Shown here in pieces: positions 1 to 8,776 of a stretch of DNA of 64,000 nt. The stretch is from NCBI RefSeq assembly GCF_000426525.1, contig NZ_KE384533.1:846562-910561 (forward strand), in the 5' to 3' direction. Numbering within the stretch: position 1 is the stretch's first letter; each line of letters begins with the position of its first letter. Under the pieces are notes generated by a model. That model saw only the letters and a list, made by a program, of their open reading frames with translations, was not told the origin of the DNA and did no database searches. The translations under genes and the position numbers were made by a program. This DNA is from Nocardioides alkalitolerans DSM 16699. GTDB taxonomy: Bacteria; Actinomycetota; Actinomycetes; Propionibacteriales; Nocardioidaceae.

Positions 1-229
1 CACGGACACCAGCTGGGGCCAGAAGTAGACCTGCGCGTCAACGCCGGATGACCTCGGGGTCGTCCGACCAACTGAAGACTCCTGAGGCGGGGACCCAACC
101 CAACCCCCACATGTTCGGTCCGCCTGCCCCCAGGCTCGCCTCAGGCACGAGGGCGGTGACGCGAGAGCGTCACCGCCCTCCATCATCTCCCCGCGTGCGC
201 GTGCGCGTGCGCGTGCGCCCGCGCCGCGG
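1..229. other. Left-edge gap with no assignable gene
   Basis: No convincing gene is visible here. Short reading frames on the plus strand stop at base 28 and at base 51, so the first bases could be the tail of a gene that starts outside the window, but they are too short to identify. The gap holds a terminator-like hairpin and, at about 193-217, a short tandem run of a GCGTGC hexamer that lies just past the stop codon of the leftward regulator gene. Confidence 0.4.
149..180. terminator. Hairpin terminator, probably bidirectional
   Basis: A perfect 13-bp stem (gagggcggtgacg / cgtcaccgccctc) closes a 6-nt loop. It lies about 50 bases past the stop of the leftward regulator gene and would also end any rightward gene entering from the left. 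There is no T-run, which is common for hairpins in GC-rich actinobacteria. Confidence 0.6.
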
Positions 230-1243
230 TCAGTCGCTCGGTGCGGTGCTCGTCGGCTTCTCGTGCCCCGAGACACCGCTCTGGCCCATCGTGTAGCCGA
301 GCTGGAAGCGCGTCTGCGCCTCGAACTCGGCCTTGAGGTCGGCGACGTACGCCGCGTAGGTGCGCGGGCTGACCCCGAGCCGCTTCGCGCTGACGGGGTC
401 GGCGTGGCCCTCGATCAGCATCCGGATCGTCATGGCCCGCTGCTCGGCCGCGATGTCGCGCAGCATCGACGACTCGTTGTTGGAGAACGGGCGCGCCCGC
501 TCCCAGTGCCGCTCGAAGACGTCGACGAGGTAGGCCACCAGCGACGGCTCGCGGATCGCGAGCGCGACCGAGTGGCCCTCGCGCCCCGGGATGAGCGCGA
601 GCATCCGGTCGACCACGATGAGCCGGTTGAAGAACTCGTCGAGGGTGCGCACCTCGGCGCCCTGCGGCGTGACGGTCGCGACGTACTTGTGCGTGATCGA
701 GCTGCGTCGGGCCGCGTGCTGGTAGAGCGTGCGCAGCTTGACGCCGCGGGCCAGCGCGGCGGTGTCCCGGTCGGCGGCCTTGGCCAGGGCCGCGGCGTTG
801 CGCCCCACCTGGGGCTGGGCCGTCAGCAGCTCGTGCTCGGCGTCGGCCACGATCGAGGCGATGAAGGGGTCGATCGCGTCGCCCCGGATCTCCGTCACGG
901 GCCCCGACGCCGGCTGGGGGGCGCGCCGCCAGGCCTGCGAGAGCGCACCGAAGCCCTTGGCCCACGCCGACGACTCCGCGAGCAGCTCGGCGCCCCGCTG
1001 CCCGAGCGGCGCGACGACCTGCGACTGCGCGGCGGCCGGGTCGGCGGCGGTGAAGCGGGAGGAGCGCGGGTCGCGGGTCAGCAGGCCCATCGAGACGAGC
1101 AGCTGGTGGGCGGCGTGGAGGGCGCCACCGGGATTGATGCGGGGGTCGTCGGCCGCGATCCCGCCGGCCGCGAGCACCTCGTCGTACAGCTTGGTGCCGT
1201 CGCCCTCGAAGAGCGCCCGCGTCGCCGCGTCGACGTCGACCAC
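230..1243 (-). CDS. LuxR-type helix-turn-helix transcriptional regulator
   Basis: A 337-residue single-gene regulator. The last third (about residues 280-325) has a LuxR-like HTH with a pattern AKRLGVSPRTYAAYVADL, in which the recognition helix follows LGVS. The middle (about 120-260) resembles the phospholipase-D-like effector region of Streptomyces-type LuxR-like regulators, with a short stretch KLRTLYQHAARRS and a conserved arginine-rich loop, but I see no catalytic HKD pair, so it is probably a sensing domain. The N-terminal 100 residues look like a winged-helix scaffold. The GTG start is preceded by GGGAGG about 8 bases upstream. The target genes and signal cannot be read from the sequence, and no partner gene is adjacent. 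Confidence 0.7.
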   Translation of the reverse strand: MVDVDAATRALFEGDGTKLYDEVLAAGGIAADDPRINPGGALHAAHQLLVSMGLLTRDPRSSRFTAADPAAAQSQVVAPLGQRGAELLAESSAWAKGFGALSQAWRRAPQPASGPVTEIRGDAIDPFIASIVADAEHELLTAQPQVGRNAAALAKAADRDTAALARGVKLRTLYQHAARRSSITHKYVATVTPQGAEVRTLDEFFNRLIVVDRMLALIPGREGHSVALAIREPSLVAYLVDVFERHWERARPFSNNESSMLRDIAAEQRAMTIRMLIEGHADPVSAKRLGVSPRTYAAYVADLKAEFEAQTRFQLGYTMGQSGVSGHEKPTSTAPSD

Positions 1244-1394
1244 CGCTGCTCCCTCCCACCTCAGACCCGCCCCGACCCCCCGGAGGCTGCCGATTATCCA
1301 CCCGGGGCGGTGGCCGGGTCGCGAAACGGCTCTCGTGGGCGGAAGTCTCCGAACGGGTGGCGCTCGCCGGTGGGGGCGGCCCGGGACGCACGAC

Positions 1395-1422
1395 GGCCCC
1401 GGAGCCAGGAGGCTCCGGGGCC
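1395..1422. terminator. Strong hairpin terminator downstream of pckG
   Basis: A perfect 12-bp GC-rich stem (ggccccggagcc / ggctccggggcc) with a 4-nt loop sits about 60 bases past the stop of the leftward PEP carboxykinase gene. It separates that gene from the leftward regulator further on. Confidence 0.75.
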
Positions 1423-1483
1423 GGCGCCCGCGCGTGAGGGGTGACGCGCGGGGTCGAGCAGGTGGATCAGGCGGTGCGGTGCC

Positions 1484-3292
1484 TCAGGCCTCGAGGCGGC
1501 TCTTCAGGTGGTCGAGCTCGGTCCACAGCACGGCCGGGAGGTCGTCGCCGAACTTCTCGAACCACTCCGTGATCTGCGGGATCTCGGCCTTCCACTCGTC
1601 GACGTCGACGGCCAGGGCGGCCGCGAGGGCCTCCTCGGTGATGTCGAGGCCGTCGATGTCGAAGGAGCCCGGCGCCGGCACGTGGCCCACGGCGGTCTCG
1701 ACCGCGGCGGCCTGGCCGTCGATGCGCTCGACGACCCACTTCAGCACGCGGCTGTTCTCGCCGAAGCCCGGCCACAGGAAGCCGCCCTCGTCGTCGCGGC
1801 GGAACCAGTTGACGTAGAAGATGCGGGGCAGCTTCGCGGCGTCGTTGTCCTTGCCGACGTTGATCCAGTGACCGAAGTAGTCACCGGCGTTGTAGCCGAT
1901 GAACGGCAGCATCGCCATCGGGTCGCGACGCACGATGCCGACCTGTCCGATCGCCGCGGCGGTCGTCTCGGAGGAGAGCGTGGCGCCGAGGAACGTGCCG
2001 TGCGTCCAGTCGCGCGCCTCGAAGACGAGCGGGATGGTCGTCTTGCGACGGCCACCGAAGAGGATCGCGTCGATCGGCACGCCGCGCGGGTCGTCGTACT
2101 CGGCCGCGAGGATGTCGCACTGCTTGATCGGCGTGCAGTAGCGGCTGTTGGCGTGGCTGGAGAGCTCGCCGCTCTCGGGCGTCCAGGGGTTGCCCTTCCA
2201 GTCGGTCGCATGGGCCGGCGTGTTCTCCAGGCCCTCCCACCACACGTCGCCCTCGGGCGTCAGCGCGACGTTCGTGAAGAGCGAGTTGCCCTTGTCGATC
2301 GTCTTCATCGCGTTCGGGTTGGTGTGGTTGTTCGTGCCCGGAGCGACGCCGAAGAAGCCGAACTCGGGGTTGACGGCCCAGAGGCGGCCGTCCTCGCCGA
2401 TGCGCATCCAGGCGATGTCGTCGCCCAGCGTCTCGACCTTCCAGCCCGGGATCGTGGGCTCGAGCATCGCCAGGTTCGTCTTGCCGCAGGCGCTCGGGAA
2501 CGCGGCCGCGATGTACTTCACGACGCCCTGGGGCGAGGTGAGCTTGAGGATCAGCATGTGCTCGGCGAGCCAGCCCTCGTCGCGCGCCATCACGGACGCG
2601 ATGCGCAGCGCGTAGCACTTCTTGCCGAGCAGGGCGTTGCCGCCGTACCCGGAGCCGAACGACCAGATCGCCCGCTCCTCGGGGAACTGCACGATGTACT
2701 TCGTCTCGTTGCAGGGCCAGGCGACGTCGGCCTCACCGTCGGCGAGCGGGTGGCCCACCGAGTGCAGGGCCGGCACGAAGTCGGCGTCGAGCTCCTCCAT
2801 GCGGCGCAGCACGCTGGTGCCGAGGCGCGCCATCACGGTCATCGAGACGGTGACGTAGGCGGAGTCGGTGATCTCGACCCCGAACATCGGCTTCTCGGCC
2901 TCGAGGTGGCCCATCACGAACGGGATGACGTACATGGTGCGGCCCTTCATGCAGCCGGCGTACAGGCCGCGCATGAGGGTCTTCATCTCGTCCGGGTCCA
3001 TCCAGTTGTTCGTCGGACCGGCGTCGCGCTCGTTCACCGAGCAGATGTAGGTGCGGTCCTCGACGCGGGCGACGTCGATGGGGTCCGAGGCGCCGTAGAA
3101 CGAGTTCGGCTTGATCTCGGGGTTGAGCCGGGTGAAGGTGCCGGTGGCGACGAGGCCGTCCGTCAGCTCCGTCCACTCCTCGGGGGACCCGGTGACCCAG
3201 TGGATGGATGCCGGCTGGGTGAGCTCGGCGATCTCGTTGACCCAGTTCAGGATGCCCTGGTGGGTGGTGGGCTGCGTTGCGGTGGCGGTCAT
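1484..3292 (-). CDS. pckG: Phosphoenolpyruvate carboxykinase (GTP)
   Basis: This enzyme converts oxaloacetate and GTP to phosphoenolpyruvate, CO2 and GDP, the first committed step of gluconeogenesis, in the cytosol. The 602-residue length fits the GTP-dependent family. The P-loop (kinase-1a) motif FPSACGKTN carries the family's characteristic reactive cysteine at about residue 269, and the kinase-2 motif GDDIAW follows some 40 residues later. The substrate-binding stretch with SGYGGNALLGKKC is also present. I chose the ATG that follows GAGAGGGA. The reading frame stays open further upstream, but that extension is arginine-rich and unlike the family. The gene is monocistronic, with a long leader region and a hairpin terminator. 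A second, more divergent paralogue lies about 28 kb away. Confidence 0.95.
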   Translation of the reverse strand: MTATATQPTTHQGILNWVNEIAELTQPASIHWVTGSPEEWTELTDGLVATGTFTRLNPEIKPNSFYGASDPIDVARVEDRTYICSVNERDAGPTNNWMDPDEMKTLMRGLYAGCMKGRTMYVIPFVMGHLEAEKPMFGVEITDSAYVTVSMTVMARLGTSVLRRMEELDADFVPALHSVGHPLADGEADVAWPCNETKYIVQFPEERAIWSFGSGYGGNALLGKKCYALRIASVMARDEGWLAEHMLILKLTSPQGVVKYIAAAFPSACGKTNLAMLEPTIPGWKVETLGDDIAWMRIGEDGRLWAVNPEFGFFGVAPGTNNHTNPNAMKTIDKGNSLFTNVALTPEGDVWWEGLENTPAHATDWKGNPWTPESGELSSHANSRYCTPIKQCDILAAEYDDPRGVPIDAILFGGRRKTTIPLVFEARDWTHGTFLGATLSSETTAAAIGQVGIVRRDPMAMLPFIGYNAGDYFGHWINVGKDNDAAKLPRIFYVNWFRRDDEGGFLWPGFGENSRVLKWVVERIDGQAAAVETAVGHVPAPGSFDIDGLDITEEALAAALAVDVDEWKAEIPQITEWFEKFGDDLPAVLWTELDHLKSRLEA

Positions 3293-3591
3293 GCCTTGCG
3301 TTTCCCTCTCGCGCATCGCGGCACCCGGCGTCTGGCCGGACACCGGCCGTCGAGCGTATCGACGGATGTGTCGTGGAGTGTCGTGTGTGATCGCGCGGCG
3401 GCGTTGTCGGGCGACGGGTTGTGAGAGCTGGTGGAGCACCCGGCTCAGCCGGGTGGGCTGAGGCTAACCACGGATTTCCGGGCGCCCTATTGGATCGATC
3501 CATCGTCGGGCGAACCCGCGAGTAGGACCCGATGCGGGTGACGGAGGTCACGTTCGGGTCGGTGGCGGGGTGCGCGACGGGGGAGGGAGGC

Positions 3592-3639
3592 GGACGTCAT
3601 CCCGATCGTGGCGCGGGCGACTCGGAGCTGATGACGTCC
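3592..3639. repeat. Repeat A, copy 1 (palindromic element)
   Basis: Inverted arms GGACGTCATC / GATGACGTCC flank about 28 bases containing GATCGTGGCGC. The next 90 bases (to about 3732) form a tail that recurs after copy 3 and includes a second small palindrome GGTGCCAC / GTGGCACC. Copies 3 and 4 lie on the other side of the nitrate operon. Confidence 0.8.
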
Positions 3640-3765
3640 CGAGGTGGGGGTGCGCACGGCGCCCGCCCCGCCGTACGCGTCGGACAGCCGGGTCGTCTGG
3701 TGCCACCACGTGGCACCGGATCACCCGGATCCCGGCGTCGCCTTGATCTCGGCGCGGCCACCCCG

Positions 3766-3826
3766 GTAGTCCCTGACGAACGGGTCGTGCCACGGCGATC
3801 AGGGCGACCACGACGTCAGGGACTAC
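3766..3826. repeat. Repeat B, copy 1 (inverted repeat)
   Basis: Perfect 13-bp arms gtagtccctgacg / cgtcagggactac are separated by 35 bases. A related element with almost the same arm (one base different, GTAGTCCGTGACG) is found near 29.25 kb. It lies between the two copies of repeat A. Confidence 0.75.
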
Positions 3827-3846
3827 CTCGCGCCGGGGACGGAGGC

Positions 3847-3894
3847 GGACGTCATCCCGATCGTGGCGCCGGGGGCTCGGAGCTGATGACGTCC
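3847..3894. repeat. Repeat A, copy 2
   Basis: The same arms as copy 1 (GGACGTCATC / GATGACGTCC) and a nearly identical core, starting 255 bases after copy 1. It ends a few bases before the stop codon of the leftward chelatase gene, so it may also act as that operon's 3' hairpin. Confidence 0.8.
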
Positions 3895-3900
3895 GGTGCG

Positions 3901-4605
3901 TCAGGCGGCGGGGCGGGCGACGTACGCCGCGGCGCGGGCGCGGTGGGCGACGAGCTCGACCACGGAGGGGTGCGCGCCGATCACGTCGCCGACGACGCTC
4001 GCACCGGCGGCGCGGGCGCCCTCGCCGCAGCGGCGGGAGAAGAAGCCGGGGGCGAGCAGGTACGGCGAGACGGCGTCGCCGGGGCGCACGACGGCGTCCG
4101 GACGCTCACCCAGGCCCGTCATCGTCGCGACCCGGACCGTCGTGCCCCAGAGACCGCCCAGCATCGCGGCGGCGTCGGCGAGGTCGTCGAGGGACTCCGG
4201 CCGGCTCGAGCCCGCGGCGACGAGCGTGACCGGCTGCCCGGGGCGGGCACCGGCCTCGCGGAGCCGGGCGCACTGCGCGTCGGCGAGGAGCGGGGAGGGT
4301 CCGAGGGCGGCGGTGAGGATCGTGGGGACGGGGGCGTCCGCGACCGCCTCGGGCACGTCGCTGTCGACGTGCAGCCCCGACGACAGCAGCAGCGGCACGA
4401 CGACCAGCGGCGTCGTCGCCGCGGCCAGGACGTCGGTGAGCAGCGGGGCGGCCAGCTCGACGTACGACGTGGTGGCCGGCATGCCGAGCAGCGTGCTCGC
4501 CGCGGTGGTGAGGGCGTGGGCGACCGGGCTGCCGGAGCCGTCGCGGGTGCCGTGGGCGACGGTGACGAGGCGGATGCGGCCGTCCGGGTGGGCGAGCGTG
4601 GTCAC
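3901..4605 (-). CDS. Sirohydrochlorin chelatase family protein (CbiX-like)
   Basis: A 234-residue protein of the CbiX/SirB chelatase family, which inserts Fe(II) or Co(II) into sirohydrochlorin. Beside a siroheme-dependent nitrite reductase the likely product is siroheme. The N-terminal half has the metal-binding strand VTVAHGTRDGSG, with the family histidine at about residue 18, and a mid-protein stretch LLLSSGLHVDSDV with the second histidine. The C-terminal half repeats the fold (LVAAGSSRPES) but lacks the histidine, as is usual for two-domain forms. The GTG start overlaps the previous gene's stop (GTGA), with GGAGG just upstream. It is the last gene of the nitrate operon. Confidence 0.85.
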   Translation of the reverse strand: MTTLAHPDGRIRLVTVAHGTRDGSGSPVAHALTTAASTLLGMPATTSYVELAAPLLTDVLAAATTPLVVVPLLLSSGLHVDSDVPEAVADAPVPTILTAALGPSPLLADAQCARLREAGARPGQPVTLVAAGSSRPESLDDLADAAAMLGGLWGTTVRVATMTGLGERPDAVVRPGDAVSPYLLAPGFFSRRCGEGARAAGASVVGDVIGAHPSVVELVAHRARAAAYVARPAA

Positions 4606-5753
4606 GGTGCCTCCACCGCCAAGCGGTAGCCGCGCTTGAAGACGGTCTGGACGACCTTGGTGCCGACGGCGGCGCGGAGCCGGGCGACCGCCATGTCGAC
4701 CGCGTGGTCGGAGGCGGCGGTGCCGCGGGGCAGGCAGGCGAGCAGCTCGCGGCGCGACACCACGGCGCCCGGGTGGTCGGCCAGCGCGTGGAGGATCGCG
4801 AGGGGGGCCGGGGTGAGCGCCGCCTCGGTGCCGTCGACCAGCACCGTGTCGCCGATGATCCGCACGGTGTGGCCCGCGGCCTCCACCAGCTGGCCCTGGT
4901 GGCGCAGCGGCAGCTCGAGCTCGAGCAGCTTCACCATCGCGGCGAGGCGGGAGCGGTCGGGTTCGACGGTCGGCACGCCCCAGAGCTCGAAGGCGGCGGC
5001 GGTGACCGGCCCGACGCAGGTGGCGAGCACGTCGGCCTGGAACGCGGCGATGACGGCGTCGCGGCGGCCCACCGAGGCGGCCGCCTCCATGAGCGCGGCC
5101 ACCGCCGGGGCCGAGGTGAAGGTGACGGCGTGCAGGGTGCGGTCGGCGATGTGGTCGATGAGGCCGAACATGGGCGTCGGGTCCTCGGCGGGCTCGACCC
5201 GGTAGACCGCCACCGAGGTCACGGTCGCCCCCAGCCGACGCAGTGCGTGGGCGACCATCGAGAGCGACTGGCCGTGCTCCTGGACGACGATGTGGGCGCC
5301 GTCGAGGTCGCGTCCGCGCAGGTGGGCGAGCACGTCGTCGAACCGCTCGGACTCGGGCGCCCAGAGCTCGCGCAGGCCGCGGCGGCGCAGGGCACCGACC
5401 GACTTCGGCCCGCGCGCCAGGATCTCCGCCTTGCCGAGGTGGTCGACCAGCTCGTCCAGCCGGCCCCACTGCTCGGCGGCGTCGAGCCAGCCCTTCATGC
5501 CGATGCCGGTGGTGGCGAGGAAGAGGTCGACCGGGGTGGCGAGCACCTGCTCGGTGACGGCCCGCAGCTCGTCGTCGTCGACGCGCTTGGGGTCGAGGGA
5601 GAGCGCCGGCGCCCACACGCAGCGGGCGCCCCGCCGCTCCAGCAGCGCGACCTGCTCCTCGACCTTGCGGGCGGCGGTCACGCCGATCGTGAAGCCGGAC
5701 AGCGGGCCGTCGGGGCCCGCGGCCCCGGACCCGTCGTCGTACGCCTCGGTCAC
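4602..5753 (-). CDS. nnaR: Uroporphyrinogen-III synthase fused to a winged-helix DNA-binding domain (NnaR type)
   Basis: A 383-residue two-domain protein. Residues about 18-265 are a HemD fold (start GFTIGVTAARK, later TSAPAVAALMEAA), which cyclises hydroxymethylbilane to uroporphyrinogen III, the siroheme precursor. Residues about 285-383 form an OmpR-like winged helix (LTPAPLAILHALADHPGAVVSRRELL ending VFKRGYRLAVEAP). Actinobacterial proteins of this architecture (NnaR in Streptomyces and Mycobacterium smegmatis) co-activate nitrate and nitrite assimilation genes together with GlnR. It overlaps nirD upstream and the chelatase downstream by GTGA, so all three are probably translated together. 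Whether the HemD half is still catalytic cannot be told from the sequence. Confidence 0.85.
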   Translation of the reverse strand: MTEAYDDGSGAAGPDGPLSGFTIGVTAARKVEEQVALLERRGARCVWAPALSLDPKRVDDDELRAVTEQVLATPVDLFLATTGIGMKGWLDAAEQWGRLDELVDHLGKAEILARGPKSVGALRRRGLRELWAPESERFDDVLAHLRGRDLDGAHIVVQEHGQSLSMVAHALRRLGATVTSVAVYRVEPAEDPTPMFGLIDHIADRTLHAVTFTSAPAVAALMEAAASVGRRDAVIAAFQADVLATCVGPVTAAAFELWGVPTVEPDRSRLAAMVKLLELELPLRHQGQLVEAAGHTVRIIGDTVLVDGTEAALTPAPLAILHALADHPGAVVSRRELLACLPRGTAASDHAVDMAVARLRAAVGTKVVQTVFKRGYRLAVEAP

Positions 5754-6109
5754 GGCGACCCCACTCCTACTTCCACCACGCCCGCGACGACGCGGACGGG
5801 ATAGGTCGGGACCCGCACGGACGGGTCGTCGAGACAGACGCCGTCGCGCAGGCCGAACGGCTGCTTGAGCATCGGCGACGCCACGAACGGCACGTCGCCA
5901 CGGGTGCCCACGATGCCACGCGCCAGCACGGAGGCGTGAGCGAAGGGGCAGTGGTTGTCGAGGGCGAACCACTCGTCGTCGTACGTGCGGAACAGCGCCA
6001 CCGCCCGCCCACCCACCAGCGCGGCGACCCCGCGCTCCCGGGAGAGCTGGTCGGTGGTGCAGACGGGCAGCCAGGTCGTCGTGGGTCCTTCTGCTCGTAC
6101 GGCGCTCAT
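5750..6109 (-). CDS. nirD: Nitrite reductase (NADH) small subunit
   Basis: A 119-residue Rieske-fold subunit that pairs with NirB in the cytosol. The fold is recognisable from NHCPFAHASVLARGIVG and VASPMLKQPFGLRDG, which match the E. coli NirD layout. The first metal loop keeps Cys and His (CPFAH), but the second Cys-x2-His loop is absent, so it should not hold a [2Fe-2S] cluster. The start overlaps the nirB stop by ATGA, and its end overlaps the HemD-regulator gene in the same way. Confidence 0.93.
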   Translation of the reverse strand: MSAVRAEGPTTTWLPVCTTDQLSRERGVAALVGGRAVALFRTYDDEWFALDNHCPFAHASVLARGIVGTRGDVPFVASPMLKQPFGLRDGVCLDDPSVRVPTYPVRVVAGVVEVGVGSP

Positions 6110-8730
6110 CGCGGGGCCCCGACGGGGATCGAGGTGCCGAGCACGACCGGCTCGTCGAGGTTGACCGGCTTGATCTGGCCGCGCTCGGTGGTGAACGTGA
6201 TGTTCGGGTCGGGCTGGCCCGGGGCGTTGACGAAGGAGACGAACCGGGAGAGCTTCTCGGGGTCCTCGAGCGTCGCCTTCCACTCGTCGAAGTAGCCCTC
6301 GACGTGGCGCGCCATCGCCGCCTCGAGCTCGGTGCCGAGTCCCAACGAGTCCTCCACCACGATCTCGCGCACCCGGTCGAGACCGCCCTCGAGGCTCTCG
6401 ATCCAGGGCGCCGTGCGCTGGAGCCGGTCGGCGGTGCGCACGTAGTACATGAGGTAGCGGTCGAGGTAGCGCACGAGCGTCTCGGTGTCGACGTCGCCGA
6501 CCAGCAGCTGCGCGTGCCTCGGCGTCGCGCCGCCGTTGCCCCCGACGTACAGGTTCCAGCCCTTCTCGGTCGCGATGACGCCGAAGTCCTTGCTGCGCGC
6601 CTCGGCGCACTCGCGAGCGCAGCCCGACACCCCGCCCTTGAGCTTGTGGGGCGAGCGCAGCCCGCGGTAGCGCAGCTCGAGGTCGATGGCGAGCTGCACC
6701 GAGTCCTGCACGCCGTAGCGGCACCAGGTCGACCCGACGCACGACTTCACGGTGCGCAGCGACTTGCCGTAGGCGTGGCCCGACTCGAAGCCGGCGTCGA
6801 CGAGGCGGCTCCAGATGAGCGGCAGCTCCTCCATGCGGGCGCCGAAGAGGTCGATGCGCTGGCCGCCCGTGATCTTCGTGTAGAGCCCGAAGTCGCGCGC
6901 CACCTCGCCGATGACGATGAGGCCCTCGGGCGTGATCTCGCCGCCGGCGATGCGCGGCACCACCGAGTAGGTGCCGTTGCGCTGGATGTTGGCGAGGTAG
7001 GCGTCGTTCGTGTCCTGCAGCGCGCCGACCTCGCCCTCGAGCACGTGGCCGCCGGTCTGGCTGGCGAGCACGGAGGCGACGGCGGGCTTGCAGATGTCGC
7101 AGCCGCGGCCGGTGCCGTGGGCCTCGACGATCTCCGTGAAGCTGCGGTAGCCGTGCACCGCGACGACGTCGAAGAGCTCCTGGCGGGTGAGCGGGAAGTG
7201 CTCGCAGAGGCTGGTGTCGACGGCCTTGCCGATCTCGCCGAAGTAGTCCTCGATGACGCCCTTGACGGTGGTGACGCAGGAGCCGCAGGTGGTGCCGGCC
7301 GACGTGCACGCCTTCACCGCGCCGAGGTCCTCGCAGCGGTGCTCGCCGTCGACGTCGACCGCGGCGAGGAGGTCGCCCTTGGTGACGTTGTTGCAGGAGC
7401 AGACCACGGCCTCGTCGGGGAGCCCGAGCTGCAGCGCGCCGCGGCTCTCCGGGAGGATCAGCTCCTCCGGGTTCTCCGGCAGGAGCATCCCGCTGGACAC
7501 GAGCGGGCGCAGCACGCCGTACGACGACGCGTCGCCCACGAGGATGCCGCCGAGCAGCACCCAGGCGTCCTCGCGGGGGTTCCCGTCGGCGTCGGGGCCG
7601 GCGGGGCCCACGACCAGCTTCTTGTAGAGCCCGGCCACCGCGTCGGCGAAGACCAGCTCGAGGGCGTCGGGGCCGGTGGCGAACGCGTCGCCGAACGAGG
7701 CCACGTCGACGCCGAGCAGCTTGAGCTTGGTGGACATGTCGGCGCCCGTGAACGCGCCGGCCGTGCCGCCCAGCAGGGTGTCGGCGACGATCTCGGCCAT
7801 CGTGTAGCCGGGCGCGACGAGGCCGTACATGCGGCCCGCGGGCGCCGCGCACTCGCCGATCGCCCACACGTGCGGGTCGGTCGTGGAGCGCAGCTGCTCG
7901 TCGACGAGGATGCCACCGCGCTCGGCCACGGCGAGCCCGGCCTCGCGGGCCAGGGCGTCGCGCGGCCGGATCCCGGCGGAGAACACGACGATCTCGGCCT
8001 CGAGCGCATCGGCGTCGCGCAGGCCCAGCCCGGCGACCCGGCCGGTGCCGTCGTCGAGCACCTCGGTGGAGACCACGCCGCAGTGCACGTGCACCCCGAG
8101 CTTCTCGATGTGGCGCACCAGGGTCGCGCCGGCCGCGCCGTCGAGCTGCACGGGCATGAGCCGCGGCGCCATCTCGACCACGTGGGCCTCGACGCCGAGC
8201 TGGACGAGCGCGTTCGCCGCCTCCAGCCCGAGCAGGCCACCGCCGATCACGATGCCGCGGGCCTTCGACCCGTCCGCGCGGGGGCGGGCCGCCGCGTCCC
8301 GGATGGCCTCGAGGTCCTCGATCGTGCGGTAGACGAAGCAGCCGTCGAGGTCCTTGCCCGGCACGGGCGGCACGAACGGGGCCGCCCCCGTGGCGAGCAC
8401 GAGCTCGTCGTACGACGCGGTGGTGCCGTCCGCGAGCCGCACCCGCCGCGCCTCGCGGTCGATGCCCACCACCGACGTCTCGGTGTGCAGGGCGACGCGC
8501 GGGTCGTCGTACACCCCCGACGGCAGGAGCGAGAGGGCGTCGGCGCCGACCTCGAAGAACGAGGTGAGGGCCACGCGGTCGTAGGCGACGCGCCGCTCCT
8601 CGCCGTAGACGACCACGTCGTGGGTCGCGGTGAGGCCGCGCTCGACGGCCGCGGCCACGAAGCGGTGGCCGACCATGCCGTGCCCGACGACGACGATGCG
8701 GGGGCGACGGCCGCTGGCGGTGGGGCTCAT
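6106..8730 (-). CDS. nirB: Nitrite reductase (NADH) large subunit
   Basis: An 874-residue enzyme that reduces nitrite to ammonium with NADH. Domains in order are: FAD/NADH oxidoreductase (GHGMVGHR near residue 15, second Rossmann GGGLLGLEAA near 190); a BFD-like [2Fe-2S] domain at about 440-480 (VCSCNN, then CTSAGTTCGSC); the sulfite/nitrite reductase ferredoxin-like half-domain; and the 4Fe-4S/siroheme site with CVGSTWC near residue 663 and GCARECAEA near 705. The ATG start follows GGAAGAGG. A 79-base gap holding one copy of repeat D separates it from the upstream oxidoreductase gene. Confidence 0.96.
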   Translation of the reverse strand: MSPTASGRRPRIVVVGHGMVGHRFVAAAVERGLTATHDVVVYGEERRVAYDRVALTSFFEVGADALSLLPSGVYDDPRVALHTETSVVGIDREARRVRLADGTTASYDELVLATGAAPFVPPVPGKDLDGCFVYRTIEDLEAIRDAAARPRADGSKARGIVIGGGLLGLEAANALVQLGVEAHVVEMAPRLMPVQLDGAAGATLVRHIEKLGVHVHCGVVSTEVLDDGTGRVAGLGLRDADALEAEIVVFSAGIRPRDALAREAGLAVAERGGILVDEQLRSTTDPHVWAIGECAAPAGRMYGLVAPGYTMAEIVADTLLGGTAGAFTGADMSTKLKLLGVDVASFGDAFATGPDALELVFADAVAGLYKKLVVGPAGPDADGNPREDAWVLLGGILVGDASSYGVLRPLVSSGMLLPENPEELILPESRGALQLGLPDEAVVCSCNNVTKGDLLAAVDVDGEHRCEDLGAVKACTSAGTTCGSCVTTVKGVIEDYFGEIGKAVDTSLCEHFPLTRQELFDVVAVHGYRSFTEIVEAHGTGRGCDICKPAVASVLASQTGGHVLEGEVGALQDTNDAYLANIQRNGTYSVVPRIAGGEITPEGLIVIGEVARDFGLYTKITGGQRIDLFGARMEELPLIWSRLVDAGFESGHAYGKSLRTVKSCVGSTWCRYGVQDSVQLAIDLELRYRGLRSPHKLKGGVSGCARECAEARSKDFGVIATEKGWNLYVGGNGGATPRHAQLLVGDVDTETLVRYLDRYLMYYVRTADRLQRTAPWIESLEGGLDRVREIVVEDSLGLGTELEAAMARHVEGYFDEWKATLEDPEKLSRFVSFVNAPGQPDPNITFTTERGQIKPVNLDEPVVLGTSIPVGAPR

Positions 8731-8776
8731 GACGGGTACCTCTTCCTGGGTGGTGCGGGGTGTGCGGGCGGTGCGT

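Larger units (their letters stand above)
3293..3900. other. 608-bp gap: pckG promoter side plus three palindromic repeat elements
   Basis: No gene is supported here. The part next to pckG must hold its promoter. I see a 12-bp palindrome tggatcgatcca at 3491-3502 and two ACGACAC direct repeats near 3375-3395 that could be operator sites, but none can be named. From 3591 on, the gap is filled with dispersed repeat elements: two copies of repeat A, one copy of repeat B, and a tail (3643-3732) that recurs beside repeat A near 14.2 kb. Confidence 0.6.

Noticed and set aside
193..217. Tandem GCGTGC repeats as a possible regulatory or phase-variable tract
   Set aside because: It is a short low-complexity run past the stop codon of the regulator gene; nothing supports a function.
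263..1444. Long open frame on the plus strand opposite the LuxR-type regulator
   Set aside because: It is an antisense shadow of a real gene caused by high GC. Its translation is Arg/Gly/Ala-rich with no domain. The same applies to many other long opposite-strand frames, for example over pckG, nirB, recB and recD.
3532..4629. Plus-strand open frame running through the repeat-rich gap and across the chelatase gene
   Set aside because: It crosses palindromic repeats, repeats its own sequence (the repeat A copies) and is antisense to the chelatase. There is no ribosome-binding site or domain.
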